Shown here one piece after another: positions 8,888 to 16,888 of a stretch of DNA of 64,000 nucleotides; the first letter of the stretch is position 1, and each line of letters starts with the position of its first letter. Position numbers and translations under genes: made by a program. Source of the DNA: Bordetella parapertussis (GTDB lineage: Bacteria > Pseudomonadota > Gammaproteobacteria > Burkholderiales > Burkholderiaceae_B); assembly GCA_945872285.1 (NCBI GenBank), contig CAMBZR010000002.1:28891-92890 (forward strand), given 5' to 3'. The notes under the pieces are model-generated. The model ran no database searches. It was given only the letters and a program-made list of their open reading frames with translations, and was not told where the DNA came from.

Positions 8888-9906
8888 TTCAGCTCGTGTG
8901 AAATACAGATTTTTCCGAATTGCGCGCCACTCTTAAGGTACGTAAAGGCGTCTTTCAATTCTGTAAAGTTAAACACTCGATCAATCACTGGCCTGATTTG
9001 CTGTTGCGTCATCGCACGTAACATCGCCTCAAACGAATCGCGATGGCCCACCGTAATCCCTTGCAAGCGCACCTGACGCGTAATAATTAAACCTAACGAA
9101 GCAGACATCGCGATGCCAGATAAAATCCCAATCATCGATAAAGTGCCACCTGGTCGAATGCAGCGTAAGGACTGCGGCAAGGTTTTCTCACCACCCAGCT
9201 CAACAATGTGATCATAGCCATTACCTTCGGTGAATTCACGAGAAGCTTTCGCCCACTCAGGCGTGGTCAGGTAATTGATGGTGTGGTCAGCGCCCATCGT
9301 TTTTAGGCGCTCAATCTTGGTATCGCTTGACGAGATAACCGTTACCTGCGCACCCAACATTTTTGCAAACTGCAAGGCGAATAAGGCTACGCCGCCCGAG
9401 CCTTGTAACAACACGCGCTCACCAGGCTTGACCTGCCCGCATTGCACCAAGGCACTCCAGGCTGTCACGGCTGCGCATGGCAACGTTGCCGCTTCAAGAT
9501 CCGATAAAAAGGCCGGGATCTTAACCATCCCCTCTTCAGACAAACACATGTACTCAGCCATCGTGCCGTCAATGGGCCCGCCTAACGAATACGTGAGTCG
9601 CTCTTGATTCGGCTCACCAGAGATCCACTTTTGAAAATACGTCGGGCAAGCACGGTCACCCACTTTAAACCGCGTCACCCCCGCGCCGACTTCAACGACC
9701 TCACCGACCCCATCTGACACTGGTATCAAAGGCAGGGTACCCGTCGCAGCTCCATACCCGCGCTCGGGGACGATCGGGTCACGATAGTTCACTGACGATG
9801 CCTTCATTTTCAGCAAAACTTGCCCGACAGCCGGTTTGGGGGTCGGGCGCGTGCTGAGCTTTAAGTGTGCAAGCCCCCATTCGCCCTCAATTTGAAATAC
9901 GCGCAT
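8884..9906 (-). CDS. zinc-independent MDR family NAD(P)H-dependent oxidoreductase, 340 aa
   Basis: This is a medium-chain dehydrogenase/reductase. The N-terminal GroES-like domain has P-V-S-D-G-V-G-E-V-V-E-V-G. At the position where zinc alcohol dehydrogenases have their catalytic Cys there is S-V-N-Y-R-D, so no catalytic zinc is expected (quinone/enoyl reductase type). The Rossmann domain carries G-S-G-G-V-A-L-F-A (about 169-177). The ATG at 9906 (aggt upstream) is preferred to a TTG at 9915. The gene sits between the ACAD and the acyl-CoA ligase of the Liv operon, with two-base to ten-base spacing to the former and a four-base overlap with the latter. A role as an enoyl-CoA or enone reductase in the same pathway is inferred from context, not shown. 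Confidence 0.85.
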   Translation of the reverse strand: MRVFQIEGEWGLAHLKLSTRPTPKPAVGQVLLKMKASSVNYRDPIVPERGYGAATGTLPLIPVSDGVGEVVEVGAGVTRFKVGDRACPTYFQKWISGEPNQERLTYSLGGPIDGTMAEYMCLSEEGMVKIPAFLSDLEAATLPCAAVTAWSALVQCGQVKPGERVLLQGSGGVALFALQFAKMLGAQVTVISSSDTKIERLKTMGADHTINYLTTPEWAKASREFTEGNGYDHIVELGGEKTLPQSLRCIRPGGTLSMIGILSGIAMSASLGLIITRQVRLQGITVGHRDSFEAMLRAMTQQQIRPVIDRVFNFTELKDAFTYLKSGAQFGKICISHELK

Positions 9907-9916
9907 GACATTCAAC

Positions 9917-11050
9917 CTATATTTTTAAGTTTTTACTAATTCTTTCGAGCAACATTTCGGTTGAACCATCAACCAAGGTCGCGACTTGTGCTGCTGCAAC
10001 ATGACGCAGCAGAGGATAACGATCGCGCAAGCCCTCGGCGCCCATCGCGTGCAACAGAACCGGAAGATGTCGCTGCGCGGCGCGCGTCGCAAACGCCTTA
10101 GCTTTGGCCGCGAGATCTTGCGACGGTATGCCCTCATCTATCGCCTGCGCCGCACGCTGCACGAGCGCGCTTGCCGCTTCAAGATCTATCGCGGCCTCTG
10201 CGAGCGCCCAGCGCCAGCCTTGATGTTGAGCAAGAGCCTGTCCAAAGGTTGCGCGTCGCTGACCATACGCTTGTGCGATACGCAGGCTTTCTTGCAACAT
10301 ACCCACACACATCGCTGCCACATAGACGCGCGCACCATTGATGGATTCGAGCGCTCGCTTAAAGGCCAGACCCGGGGGATGCAACAGTTCGTCCGCCTGC
10401 GCCACATAGCCCTGCAAACGAAACCCGCCCGTGCCACTCAATGCCGCAGCTGAGGTAAACGTCTCAATAGAACGCTCAAAGCCTTCACGCTTTGCCTCAA
10501 CCACAAACGCGGCGATTCCGGCGGCACCCGAGCCAGGTTCTGTCTGCGCGTAGACTAAAAATATATCCGCAGCCTGTGCATTAATGATCCAAGTTTTTTC
10601 ACCTTGCAAGCGCCACCCGTCTGCTGTCTGGACAGCATGGGTCGTGATTGCTGAAAAATCTGAACCCGCTGCTGGCTCAGTCAAGGCCGTACAACCGATC
10701 AAGTCGCCCGTCAACAACCCTGGTACCCAACGCTGCGAGACAGCGATAGGTAACCACTGTGACAAATCATCGGCCACGTTTTGTGAGTTGATCACGGCCA
10801 TTGACACACCAAAATCCAAACTTGCCAGGCGCTGGGCAATCAGTGCCTTGATCGAATAAGGCGCACCAAAGCCACCATGCTCAGGTGCGACTTGTATTCC
10901 AGTCAGCCCACAGCCTGCAGCAACAGCCAAGCGCTTACGCTCGCGGGCGGCGTCGTAGGGCCCGAGCAAAGAATCAGGGTGCATCGCCTGAGCGCAAAAG
11001 CGCTCAAGCTGCTCGAGCCATTGGGTCAGACTACGTGTGCTGTGCGGCAT
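9917..11050 (-). CDS. acyl-CoA dehydrogenase-family protein with Asp at the usual Glu position, 377 aa
   Basis: ACAD features include A-L-T-E-P-A-A-G-S-D (residues 122-131), E-K-T-W-I-I-N-A, R-R-A-T-F-G (265-270) and a C-terminal D-G-S-T-E-M-L-L-E-R. In this last motif the catalytic Glu of the Y-E-G-T-S-E-I consensus is Asp361. The alternative isovaleryl-type position reads N-G-A-R, without Glu. The start is the ATG at 11050; a TTG at 11059 would overlap the livM stop and is an alternative. It is encoded in the Liv operon directly after the permease gene, so it probably oxidises the CoA ester of the imported acid. An Asp base would need a shifted geometry, which may reflect an unusual substrate. 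Confidence 0.85.
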   Translation of the reverse strand: MPHSTRSLTQWLEQLERFCAQAMHPDSLLGPYDAARERKRLAVAAGCGLTGIQVAPEHGGFGAPYSIKALIAQRLASLDFGVSMAVINSQNVADDLSQWLPIAVSQRWVPGLLTGDLIGCTALTEPAAGSDFSAITTHAVQTADGWRLQGEKTWIINAQAADIFLVYAQTEPGSGAAGIAAFVVEAKREGFERSIETFTSAAALSGTGGFRLQGYVAQADELLHPPGLAFKRALESINGARVYVAAMCVGMLQESLRIAQAYGQRRATFGQALAQHQGWRWALAEAAIDLEAASALVQRAAQAIDEGIPSQDLAAKAKAFATRAAQRHLPVLLHAMGAEGLRDRYPLLRHVAAAQVATLVDGSTEMLLERISKNLKI

Positions 11051-11055
11051 TGCGT

Positions 11056-12030
11056 TCAACGTCTTTTAAACATACTCGTGAACAAAGACCAAGCGTGGGC
11101 TAAGAGCGGAACAATCCCGCGTGGCATAAAAATTGTCGTCAATACCAGTAGCAAACCATACACGATGAGTCGATATGTTTCGGCAACGCGCAGAAATTCG
11201 GGCAAGGCAACCACTAAAAAGGCTCCGGCGACAGGCCCCGCCAACGTACCACTCCCGCCAAGAATGACCGCCAGAATCGCATTCAAAGACTGATCCACAC
11301 CAAAGGGCTCAGGATTTAAGAACCCAATAAAATGGGCGTATAGCGCCCCGGCAACGCCACACAGTGCGGCACTTAGTACAAAGGCAAACATCTTATAGCG
11401 CCAGGCGAACACCCCTGCGGCATCAACCAGAGGCTCATTTTGCCGAATCGCCAACAATACGCGCCCCACCCTCGAATGTAAAACTAATCCGCAGATCGCC
11501 GTCGCGAAGACCGCAACGATCAGCGTGAGGTAGTAGTAAGCATGACGTGTTTCGAAGTTAAACATAAAGCCAAAGAGGGAAAAGCTTTCGGGCTTAGGGA
11601 CACCCGTGATGCCCGATTCTCCTCCTGTCAACGAGCTGAAATTAATCAGCACAATAAAGATCACTAGGTTATAGGCCATCGTCACAATCGCAAAATAGTG
11701 ACCCTTCACTCTTAGACTAGGATATCCCACCAAGACCGCCAACAAACCGGCAACCAAGGGGGCACAAGCCATGCTTGTCCACACAGGCCATCCGAGCTTG
11801 GTCGTTAACAAGGTCGACGCATAGGCACCGACTCCCATAAAGCCCGCAGCCGCAATGGACACATAACCAGTAAAACCTTGCACAAGATTTTGACCTTGCG
11901 CAACGATCACCCAAATCAAGGCCAAAATCCCTAAATGCAAAAAGTAGGGAACCTGCACCAACGCCGGCGCAAGCACCAGCGCCAACAGACTCAGCAGGGG
12001 CCAGGCAAAGGGTGTTTTGACTGGACTCAT
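11056..12030 (-). CDS. livM: branched-chain-type ABC transporter permease LivM-like, 324 aa
   Basis: This is an integral inner-membrane protein with about eight to ten hydrophobic helices. It carries the LivM hallmark G-Q-N-L-V-Q-G-F-T-G-Y-V-S near residues 45-57 and the cytoplasmic coupling segment R-V-L-L-A-I-R-Q-N-E-P-L-V-D-A-A-G around 190. LivM pairs with LivH to form the channel of HAAT-family uptake systems (branched-chain amino acids, and in many proteobacteria aromatic or aliphatic carboxylates, amides and urea). It overlaps livH by four bases (ATGA). Because the operon also codes for an acyl-CoA ligase and ACAD, the cargo here is more probably a carboxylic acid than leucine. Confidence 0.9.
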   Translation of the reverse strand: MSPVKTPFAWPLLSLLALVLAPALVQVPYFLHLGILALIWVIVAQGQNLVQGFTGYVSIAAAGFMGVGAYASTLLTTKLGWPVWTSMACAPLVAGLLAVLVGYPSLRVKGHYFAIVTMAYNLVIFIVLINFSSLTGGESGITGVPKPESFSLFGFMFNFETRHAYYYLTLIVAVFATAICGLVLHSRVGRVLLAIRQNEPLVDAAGVFAWRYKMFAFVLSAALCGVAGALYAHFIGFLNPEPFGVDQSLNAILAVILGGSGTLAGPVAGAFLVVALPEFLRVAETYRLIVYGLLLVLTTIFMPRGIVPLLAHAWSLFTSMFKRR

Positions 12031-12884
12031 TTTTTACCCAACAGGCCTTCAGGCCTAAACAACAACACCACAATCATGACTAAAAATGCGATCACATCTT
12101 TGTATGCTGAGGATAAATAGCCAGCCGCTAGCGCCTCGCTCACACCCAGAATTAAGCCTCCGACAATCGCGCCCGGGACCGAACCCAGGCCACCCAAGAT
12201 CAACACCGCAAAACCCTTGATCACCAAGCTTTCGCCCAAACCAGGGGCGAGTGCAAGCATGGCGCCCACCAAGGCACCGCCGGCCACGCCTAGCGCCGAC
12301 GACAAGCCAAACACCACAAGCGCGACCGCATTAACATTGACTCCCATCAAAATCGCTGCCGAGCGGTTTTGCGCCACAGCACGAATCGCGCGACCTGTTT
12401 TCGTTCGACTGACAAAAAACGACATGGCGACAATCAGCACTGCAGTCGTCACCATTACGTATACCCGCAATTCTGTCACCACCAAGCCCGCTAGATTGAA
12501 TACGCTTTGAAACGGTGTACGGATCACCATCTGGTCAGGACCAAAGGCTAATAAATTTAAGCCATCAATCATCATCGTCAGACCCAGCGCAATGATGAAG
12601 GCGTTAATATGTGCCGCATTTTGTACCGGACGATACGCCAGGCGCTCAACGAGCAAACCCAAAACCGCGCCTACCAACATCGCAAGCATCATCGCCACAA
12701 AAAATGGCACGCTCAATTTTTCGATTAAAAAGAACGTGACGTAGCCACCCGACATGGCTACGACCCCGTGGGCAAAGTGCGCGATCCCTAAAATACCAAA
12801 GACAATCGTCAAGCCAATGGCGATCAGGGTATAGACCGCCCCAATCGCCAAGCCATTGAAGACCTGTTGCAAGAACTCAATCAC
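12027..12884 (-). CDS. livH: branched-chain-type ABC transporter permease LivH-like, 285 aa
   Basis: This is a LivH-family membrane permease. The N-terminus reads F-L-Q-Q-V-F-N-G-L-A-I-G-A-V-Y-T-L-I-A-I-G, the typical LivH opening, followed by L-G-I-A-H-F-A-H-G. The coupling segment T-K-T-G-R-A-I-R-A-V-A-Q-N appears around residue 160-172. The start is a GTG at 12884 with gggac about seven bases upstream. The length (285) is standard. It lies 30 bases after the binding-protein gene and overlaps livM, forming the transmembrane pair of this system. Confidence 0.9.
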   Translation of the reverse strand: MIEFLQQVFNGLAIGAVYTLIAIGLTIVFGILGIAHFAHGVVAMSGGYVTFFLIEKLSVPFFVAMMLAMLVGAVLGLLVERLAYRPVQNAAHINAFIIALGLTMMIDGLNLLAFGPDQMVIRTPFQSVFNLAGLVVTELRVYVMVTTAVLIVAMSFFVSRTKTGRAIRAVAQNRSAAILMGVNVNAVALVVFGLSSALGVAGGALVGAMLALAPGLGESLVIKGFAVLILGGLGSVPGAIVGGLILGVSEALAAGYLSSAYKDVIAFLVMIVVLLFRPEGLLGKK

Positions 12885-12914
12885 ACAAGCGTCCCCGTAC
12901 TGGATCGCAGACGA

Positions 12915-14138
12915 TCATTTACGCAGACCCTTTAAGTACGTCGAATAGGCCGCAGGATCAGAGGGCAGGTCTTGCACATAGATCCACTTACCCTTTTGCC
13001 ATTGAAACGCACCATTTGACGTGTATGCCTGTCCGTTTTGATCAAACATTATGCCCGCAACGGGGAGGTATTTCATCACCGCCTCTGCGGGCACACCGAT
13101 CTTGTAGGCCGCCGCTGCGACCTTCAGCGGATCGCTTGCGCTACCAACTGCTTCGATCGCATTTTTTAATACATACACTTGGTCATACGCGTAGGGTGAG
13201 CTTGGCGATGGGGGTGTGCCGTATTTTTTTGTGTAGTTCGCGACATATGTCTTCGCGGTAGCGCCCAAGGCCTCAAGGGTCAGCTCAGTCGGGCGCAAAT
13301 CCCACACGCCTTCCATTTGCTCGGTGGTGGCGACCTTTAAAAACTGCTCTTCGCTGCCGCTCGTGAAACCATAGCGTGCCACCTTCATGCCCATTTCAAC
13401 CGATTGCCGGTACACAAACGCGGCTGGCTCGATGTAACCCAATACCAGTATTGCATCAGGATTCAAGGCCCGCACCTTGGTCAGTTGCGGCGTCATATCA
13501 CGGTCTTTTAGACCAAAGGTTTCTTTGGCAATAATCTTACCGCCACCTTTTACAAACTCTTTTTCAAACGCTTCAAGATATTGCGTATAGAAGCCCACAT
13601 CTAAGGAACCAATCACCGCGATATTTTTTGCGCCTTTACTCGCCACAAACGTACCCGCCGCTGCACCCGTAAAATCTGCAGGTGGCCGCGTGCGCAGCAA
13701 GTTTGTTGCACCCAAGGTCGTGATGCTGCGCTCGGCCGCATTACCCACCAGCATTAAGACCTTTTCTTTACCAATAAAAGAAGCGACGGCGCTAGTGGGG
13801 CCAGAACAGCAAAACCCAACAATGTATTGAGCGTTATCACGATCGATCAGCTTGCGCACGGCGTTCGTGCCTTCCGTTGGATTCGCTTTATCGTCATACG
13901 CAACAACGTTAAGCTTATAGGTATCGGCGCCAGCTTTAATCCCGCCTTTCGCATTGATCTCTTCCGCAGCCATTCTGACCGCATTGGCCTGAGGCAAACC
14001 GTACACGGCACCCGGCCCGGTCAGTGAATCATTTAGGCCAAGCGTCAATTGCTTTTCAGCCGCGCCAGCAAATGCCATCGCTACGGCCAAAGCACTGCCT
14101 AGCATGCACGACACCATTGTTGAGTTACGAGTTTTCAT
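12915..14138 (-). CDS. HAAT-family ABC transporter substrate-binding protein (LivK-like), 407 aa
   Basis: This is a periplasmic type I binding protein (Peripla_BP_6 type). It has a signal peptide of about 26 residues (basic start, hydrophobic core, cleavage near A-G-A-A). The mature part has L-G-L-N-D-S-L-T-G-P-G near the first beta strand, A-A-E-E-I-N-A-K-G-G-I and Y-D-D-K-A-N-P-T-E-G, all standard for the family, and a C-terminal F-Q-W-Q-K-G-K-W. A good ribosome site (aggagagc) lies eight bases before the ATG. It is separated from livF by a 143-base AT-rich gap, the only large gap inside the operon. It determines which solute the system takes up, but the ligand is not readable; G-F-C-C-S-G-P-T-S at about 108-116 is an unusual Cys-Cys pair in the hinge region. 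Confidence 0.9.
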   Translation of the reverse strand: MKTRNSTMVSCMLGSALAVAMAFAGAAEKQLTLGLNDSLTGPGAVYGLPQANAVRMAAEEINAKGGIKAGADTYKLNVVAYDDKANPTEGTNAVRKLIDRDNAQYIVGFCCSGPTSAVASFIGKEKVLMLVGNAAERSITTLGATNLLRTRPPADFTGAAAGTFVASKGAKNIAVIGSLDVGFYTQYLEAFEKEFVKGGGKIIAKETFGLKDRDMTPQLTKVRALNPDAILVLGYIEPAAFVYRQSVEMGMKVARYGFTSGSEEQFLKVATTEQMEGVWDLRPTELTLEALGATAKTYVANYTKKYGTPPSPSSPYAYDQVYVLKNAIEAVGSASDPLKVAAAAYKIGVPAEAVMKYLPVAGIMFDQNGQAYTSNGAFQWQKGKWIYVQDLPSDPAAYSTYLKGLRK

Positions 14139-14281
14139 ATTTTGCTCTCCTGATGTTTTGAAAAATTCTAGTTAAGATAAATGTCTTTTGAATAAAACCT
14201 TTACTAATTAAATTGACTAGTCATCACCCGACAATCAACGCATTCTGGTCTTGACTGCAAACCGCACGGCAAAATGAAATC

Positions 14282-14983
14282 TCAATGCCCCAGGTACGCC
14301 TTACTCACCTCTGGATGCGACAGCAATTCAGCGCCGCTTCCCTCTAAAACAATTTCACCCGCCTCGTACAGATAAGCGTGATCTGCTAGGCCAAGAGCCA
14401 TCTTTGCATTTTGTTCAACTAACAAAATTGTCGTGCCACGCGCTTTGATTCGCGCCAGTGTTTCACCCACTTCTTGCACGATCTTAGGCGCAAGCCCTAG
14501 CGACGGCTCATCAAAAATACACAATTTTGGACGCGACATGAGTGCTCTGGCAATCGCAAGCATCTCTTGCTCGCCGCCCGATAAGGTACCCGCCATTTGC
14601 AGCGCACGTTGGCGCAAGACGGGAAACATTTCAAACATCTCTTGCAGATCGTCTGCCTCTTTGTTGTCTCGCCGCGTGTGGGCACCCATTTTCAAATTCT
14701 CGAGCACAGACATTGCACCAAAGACTTGACGACCCTCAGGGCACATCGTAATGCCGTGGCGCACGATCTGATGGCCCGGTAAGCGTTCGAGCGAGACGCC
14801 TTCAAACACAATTGACCCTGCTCGCGAAGGCAGCAGACCAGTAATACATTTCAAGGTCGTGCTTTTCCCGGCACCATTCGCACCAATCAGTGAGACGCAT
14901 TGGCCAGCCTTGACCTCAAAGCTCACGCCGTGCAAGACATCTGTCTTGCCATAGCCCGCGAATAGGTTATTGACCCGCAGCAT
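14282..14983 (-). CDS. livF: branched-chain-type ABC transporter ATP-binding protein LivF-like, 233 aa
   Basis: This is a cytoplasmic ATPase of the Liv transporter. Walker A is G-A-N-G-A-G-K-S-T (about residues 34-42), the signature is L-S-G-G-E-Q-E-M-L-A-I-A-R, and Walker B is L-C-I-F-D-E-P-S-L-G-L. The sequence M-C-P-E-G-R-Q-V-F after the Q-loop is typical of LivF. Its ATG follows the livG stop with no spacing, so the pair is translationally coupled. At 233 aa it is the usual length. It is assigned as LivF rather than LivG from its shorter length and the E-G-R-x-V-F motif. Confidence 0.92.
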   Translation of the reverse strand: MLRVNNLFAGYGKTDVLHGVSFEVKAGQCVSLIGANGAGKSTTLKCITGLLPSRAGSIVFEGVSLERLPGHQIVRHGITMCPEGRQVFGAMSVLENLKMGAHTRRDNKEADDLQEMFEMFPVLRQRALQMAGTLSGGEQEMLAIARALMSRPKLCIFDEPSLGLAPKIVQEVGETLARIKARGTTILLVEQNAKMALGLADHAYLYEAGEIVLEGSGAELLSHPEVSKAYLGH

Positions 14984-15751
14984 TTAGTGATCGACTCCCA
15001 AATACGCATCGATCACGGCAGGGTCCGCACGCACCTCAGCGGGCGTTCCATCAGCAATTTTTTGTCCAAAGTTCAGCACAGCAATACGCTGACAAACCTC
15101 CATGATTAAGCCCATGTGGTGCTCAATCACTAAAACCGCTACGCCTCGGTCACGGATCCGCAAAATGATCTCTGACAACTCTGCCCGTTCTTTGGCAACC
15201 ATCCCCGCTGCGGGCTCATCAAGCAGCAAGACCCGCGGCTCGGTTGCAAGCGCGGTCGCAATCATTAACAATCGTTGCTGCGCGGATGAAATCGCTGCCG
15301 CCGGCAAGTGCGCAACATCGAGCAACCCCATAAACTCAAGCAAGTCTGCTGCGCGCTCTCGTTGAGCCGCGTCTTCATGGCGATAGGACTTAGCCCGAAA
15401 AATCGCTTGCGACGCCTTGGTCTTGAAGCGAGTGTGCGCTCCTAACAGCACCTGTTCCAGCAAGCTAAATTCAGGAAAAAGACTCGTCGTTTGGAAGGTG
15501 CGAGCAAGGCCGAGTGCCACACGCTGACCGATGGTCGCAGTCGAAACATCATGGCCACCTAGCAAAATCTGTCCGCGTGTGGCGCGCATCGTGCCCGAAA
15601 TCAAATTTACGCTAGTCGACTTGCCCGAGCCATTCGGACCGATCAAGCCAATGATTTCACCCGCAGCGATCTCAAGCGTCAATCCTTTGACGGCTTGGAC
15701 GCCGCCAAAATTTTTATCGAGTTCGCGCACGACAAGTACGGACTCAGTCAT
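14984..15751 (-). CDS. livG: branched-chain-type ABC transporter ATP-binding protein LivG-like, 255 aa
   Basis: This is the first gene of the eight-gene minus-strand operon. Walker A is G-P-N-G-S-G-K-S-T (38-46), Walker B is V-L-L-L-D-E-P-A-A-G-M, and A-R-T-F-Q-T-T (about 84-90) matches the LivG segment ARTFQ. The signature loop is odd: I-S-S-A-Q-Q-R in place of the usual L-x-Y/G-G-Q-Q-R, so the conserved signature Gly is Ala. This may lower ATP turnover, or LivF may supply the intact composite site. There is no strong Shine-Dalgarno. The start faces the TetR gene across a 260-base region that holds a TetR-type palindrome. Confidence 0.9.
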   Translation of the reverse strand: MTESVLVVRELDKNFGGVQAVKGLTLEIAAGEIIGLIGPNGSGKSTSVNLISGTMRATRGQILLGGHDVSTATIGQRVALGLARTFQTTSLFPEFSLLEQVLLGAHTRFKTKASQAIFRAKSYRHEDAAQRERAADLLEFMGLLDVAHLPAAAISSAQQRLLMIATALATEPRVLLLDEPAAGMVAKERAELSEIILRIRDRGVAVLVIEHHMGLIMEVCQRIAVLNFGQKIADGTPAEVRADPAVIDAYLGVDH

Positions 15752-15875
15752 GTGTCGCGCTCTTTGTCTTTGTTTGACCCATCAACATCTGTACACACAT
15801 CTTTGTTTCACTTCAGACAAGGCCCGCCCGCAAAGTCAACGGCGACGCGCAGTTAAGTTGTAATGGTGCCGATAT

Positions 15876-15890
15876 TAGACCGATCGTCTA
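15876..15890. promoter_or_regulatory. palindromic operator, probably for the divergent TetR regulator
   Basis: The 15-base site TAGACCGATCGTCTA has perfect 5-base arms (TAGAC/GTCTA) around a GATC-containing centre. It lies between the divergent livG (15751) and TetR gene (16012). TAGAC-type palindromes are typical of NemR/AcuR-like TetR repressors. Read toward livG, the site abuts a TCTAAT sequence that could serve as a -10 element, so bound repressor would block the Liv operon. The assignment to this regulator is inferred from position. Confidence 0.6.
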
Positions 15891-16011
15891 TAAAATCGAT
15901 TGGTATTTACCCTTGATTAATAATTTCTAAGAGAAAGTGTTATATATCATGTAAATAGAAGTTTATATCCGACTGATTTTTCGTTTTTTTAAATAATTAT
16001 TAAATTAATTT

Positions 16012-16692
16012 ATGGGTACCCTTCACGCCTTCGCCGCACCTGACGGCACCCGCACAGATGTCGTGTCAGACGCAGAGATGCAGTTCAAGCACGCCCGTTC
16101 GCTAGCGGCCAAGCAACGCGGCGATACCCGTTCGGCAATCATCTGGTGCGGCACTGAACTGCTAACAGAGCGCGGCTTTCAAATCACGGGTATCGATGAA
16201 ATTTTGTCTATTGTCGGTGTACCCAAGGGCTCTTTTTATTATTACTTCAAGAGCAAACGCGAGTTCGGTGTCGCAGTCGTCGATAACTATGTGCAGTTTT
16301 ATGCCCAGAAGATGGCTCTGCTGTTTGACAACCCCCAGCGTACCCCCTTGCAACGTCTGCAAGATTTTGTCGACGACGGCAAGCTCGGTATGGCCAAATA
16401 CGATTTCAAACGAGGCTGCCTGATCGGCAACATGGGGCAAGAACTTGCGGCGCTAAACGAAGAATTCAGAGATCGGCTTGAGCAGGTGATGCAAACATGG
16501 GAGGCTCGCGTGACAGCCTTATTTCAACTCGCCCTCGAACGTGGCGAAATCGCGCAAAGCCACGACCCTGAAAGCCTGTCGCAATTTTTTTGGATCGGCT
16601 GGGAGGGTGCGATTTTGCGCTCGAAGCTCACCCGCAGCGTTGCGCCGCTTGATCACTTTTCGCAAATCTTTTTTAATAAAGTACTGACGTAA
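16012..16692 (+). CDS. TetR/AcrR family transcriptional regulator, 226 aa
   Basis: The N-terminal TetR helix-turn-helix domain spans about residues 37-88. It has A-I-I-W-C-G-T-E-L-L-T-E-R-G-F, the turn region I-D-E-I-L-S-I-V-G-V-P-K-G-S-F-Y-Y-Y-F and then K-S-K-R-E-F, the canonical S-F-Y-Y-Y-F-x-S-K end of the domain. The C-terminal ligand-binding domain contains G-C-L-I-G-N-M-G-Q-E-L, seen in AcuR/NemR-like repressors, including a Cys (about residue 137). The first 36 residues are an extra tail, and an internal ATG at 16078 is a possible shorter start. The gene is divergent from the Liv operon, which it most likely represses until the imported acid or its CoA ester appears. Confidence 0.9.
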   Translation: MGTLHAFAAPDGTRTDVVSDAEMQFKHARSLAAKQRGDTRSAIIWCGTELLTERGFQITGIDEILSIVGVPKGSFYYYFKSKREFGVAVVDNYVQFYAQKMALLFDNPQRTPLQRLQDFVDDGKLGMAKYDFKRGCLIGNMGQELAALNEEFRDRLEQVMQTWEARVTALFQLALERGEIAQSHDPESLSQFFWIGWEGAILRSKLTRSVAPLDHFSQIFFNKVLT

Positions 16693-16888
16693 CATCGCGC
16701 TAAATAGCGTACGCTAAAAGCACAATTGCGCAGGAATCGAGCTTTTTCAACGAGTAAAATTTTTTTCTAGGCTTGTGACAACTCGGGCGATAACATTTCA
16801 GGTATTATTTGACGTAATAAAAATTCGCTTGCGCTTTCCGAGGCGAGTCTCCCGGTCATTACCGCCCAGCGGCTAGACCTATCGTTTG

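Noticed and set aside
9986..10453. 155-residue plus-strand open frame antisense to the ACAD
   Set aside because: The ACAD on the minus strand has clear family motifs throughout; the plus frame is Arg/Cys-rich noise.
16698..16709. CGCTA-AA-TAGCG inverted repeat after the TetR gene
   Set aside because: A two-base loop cannot form a stable hairpin and there is no T-run, so a terminator was not called.
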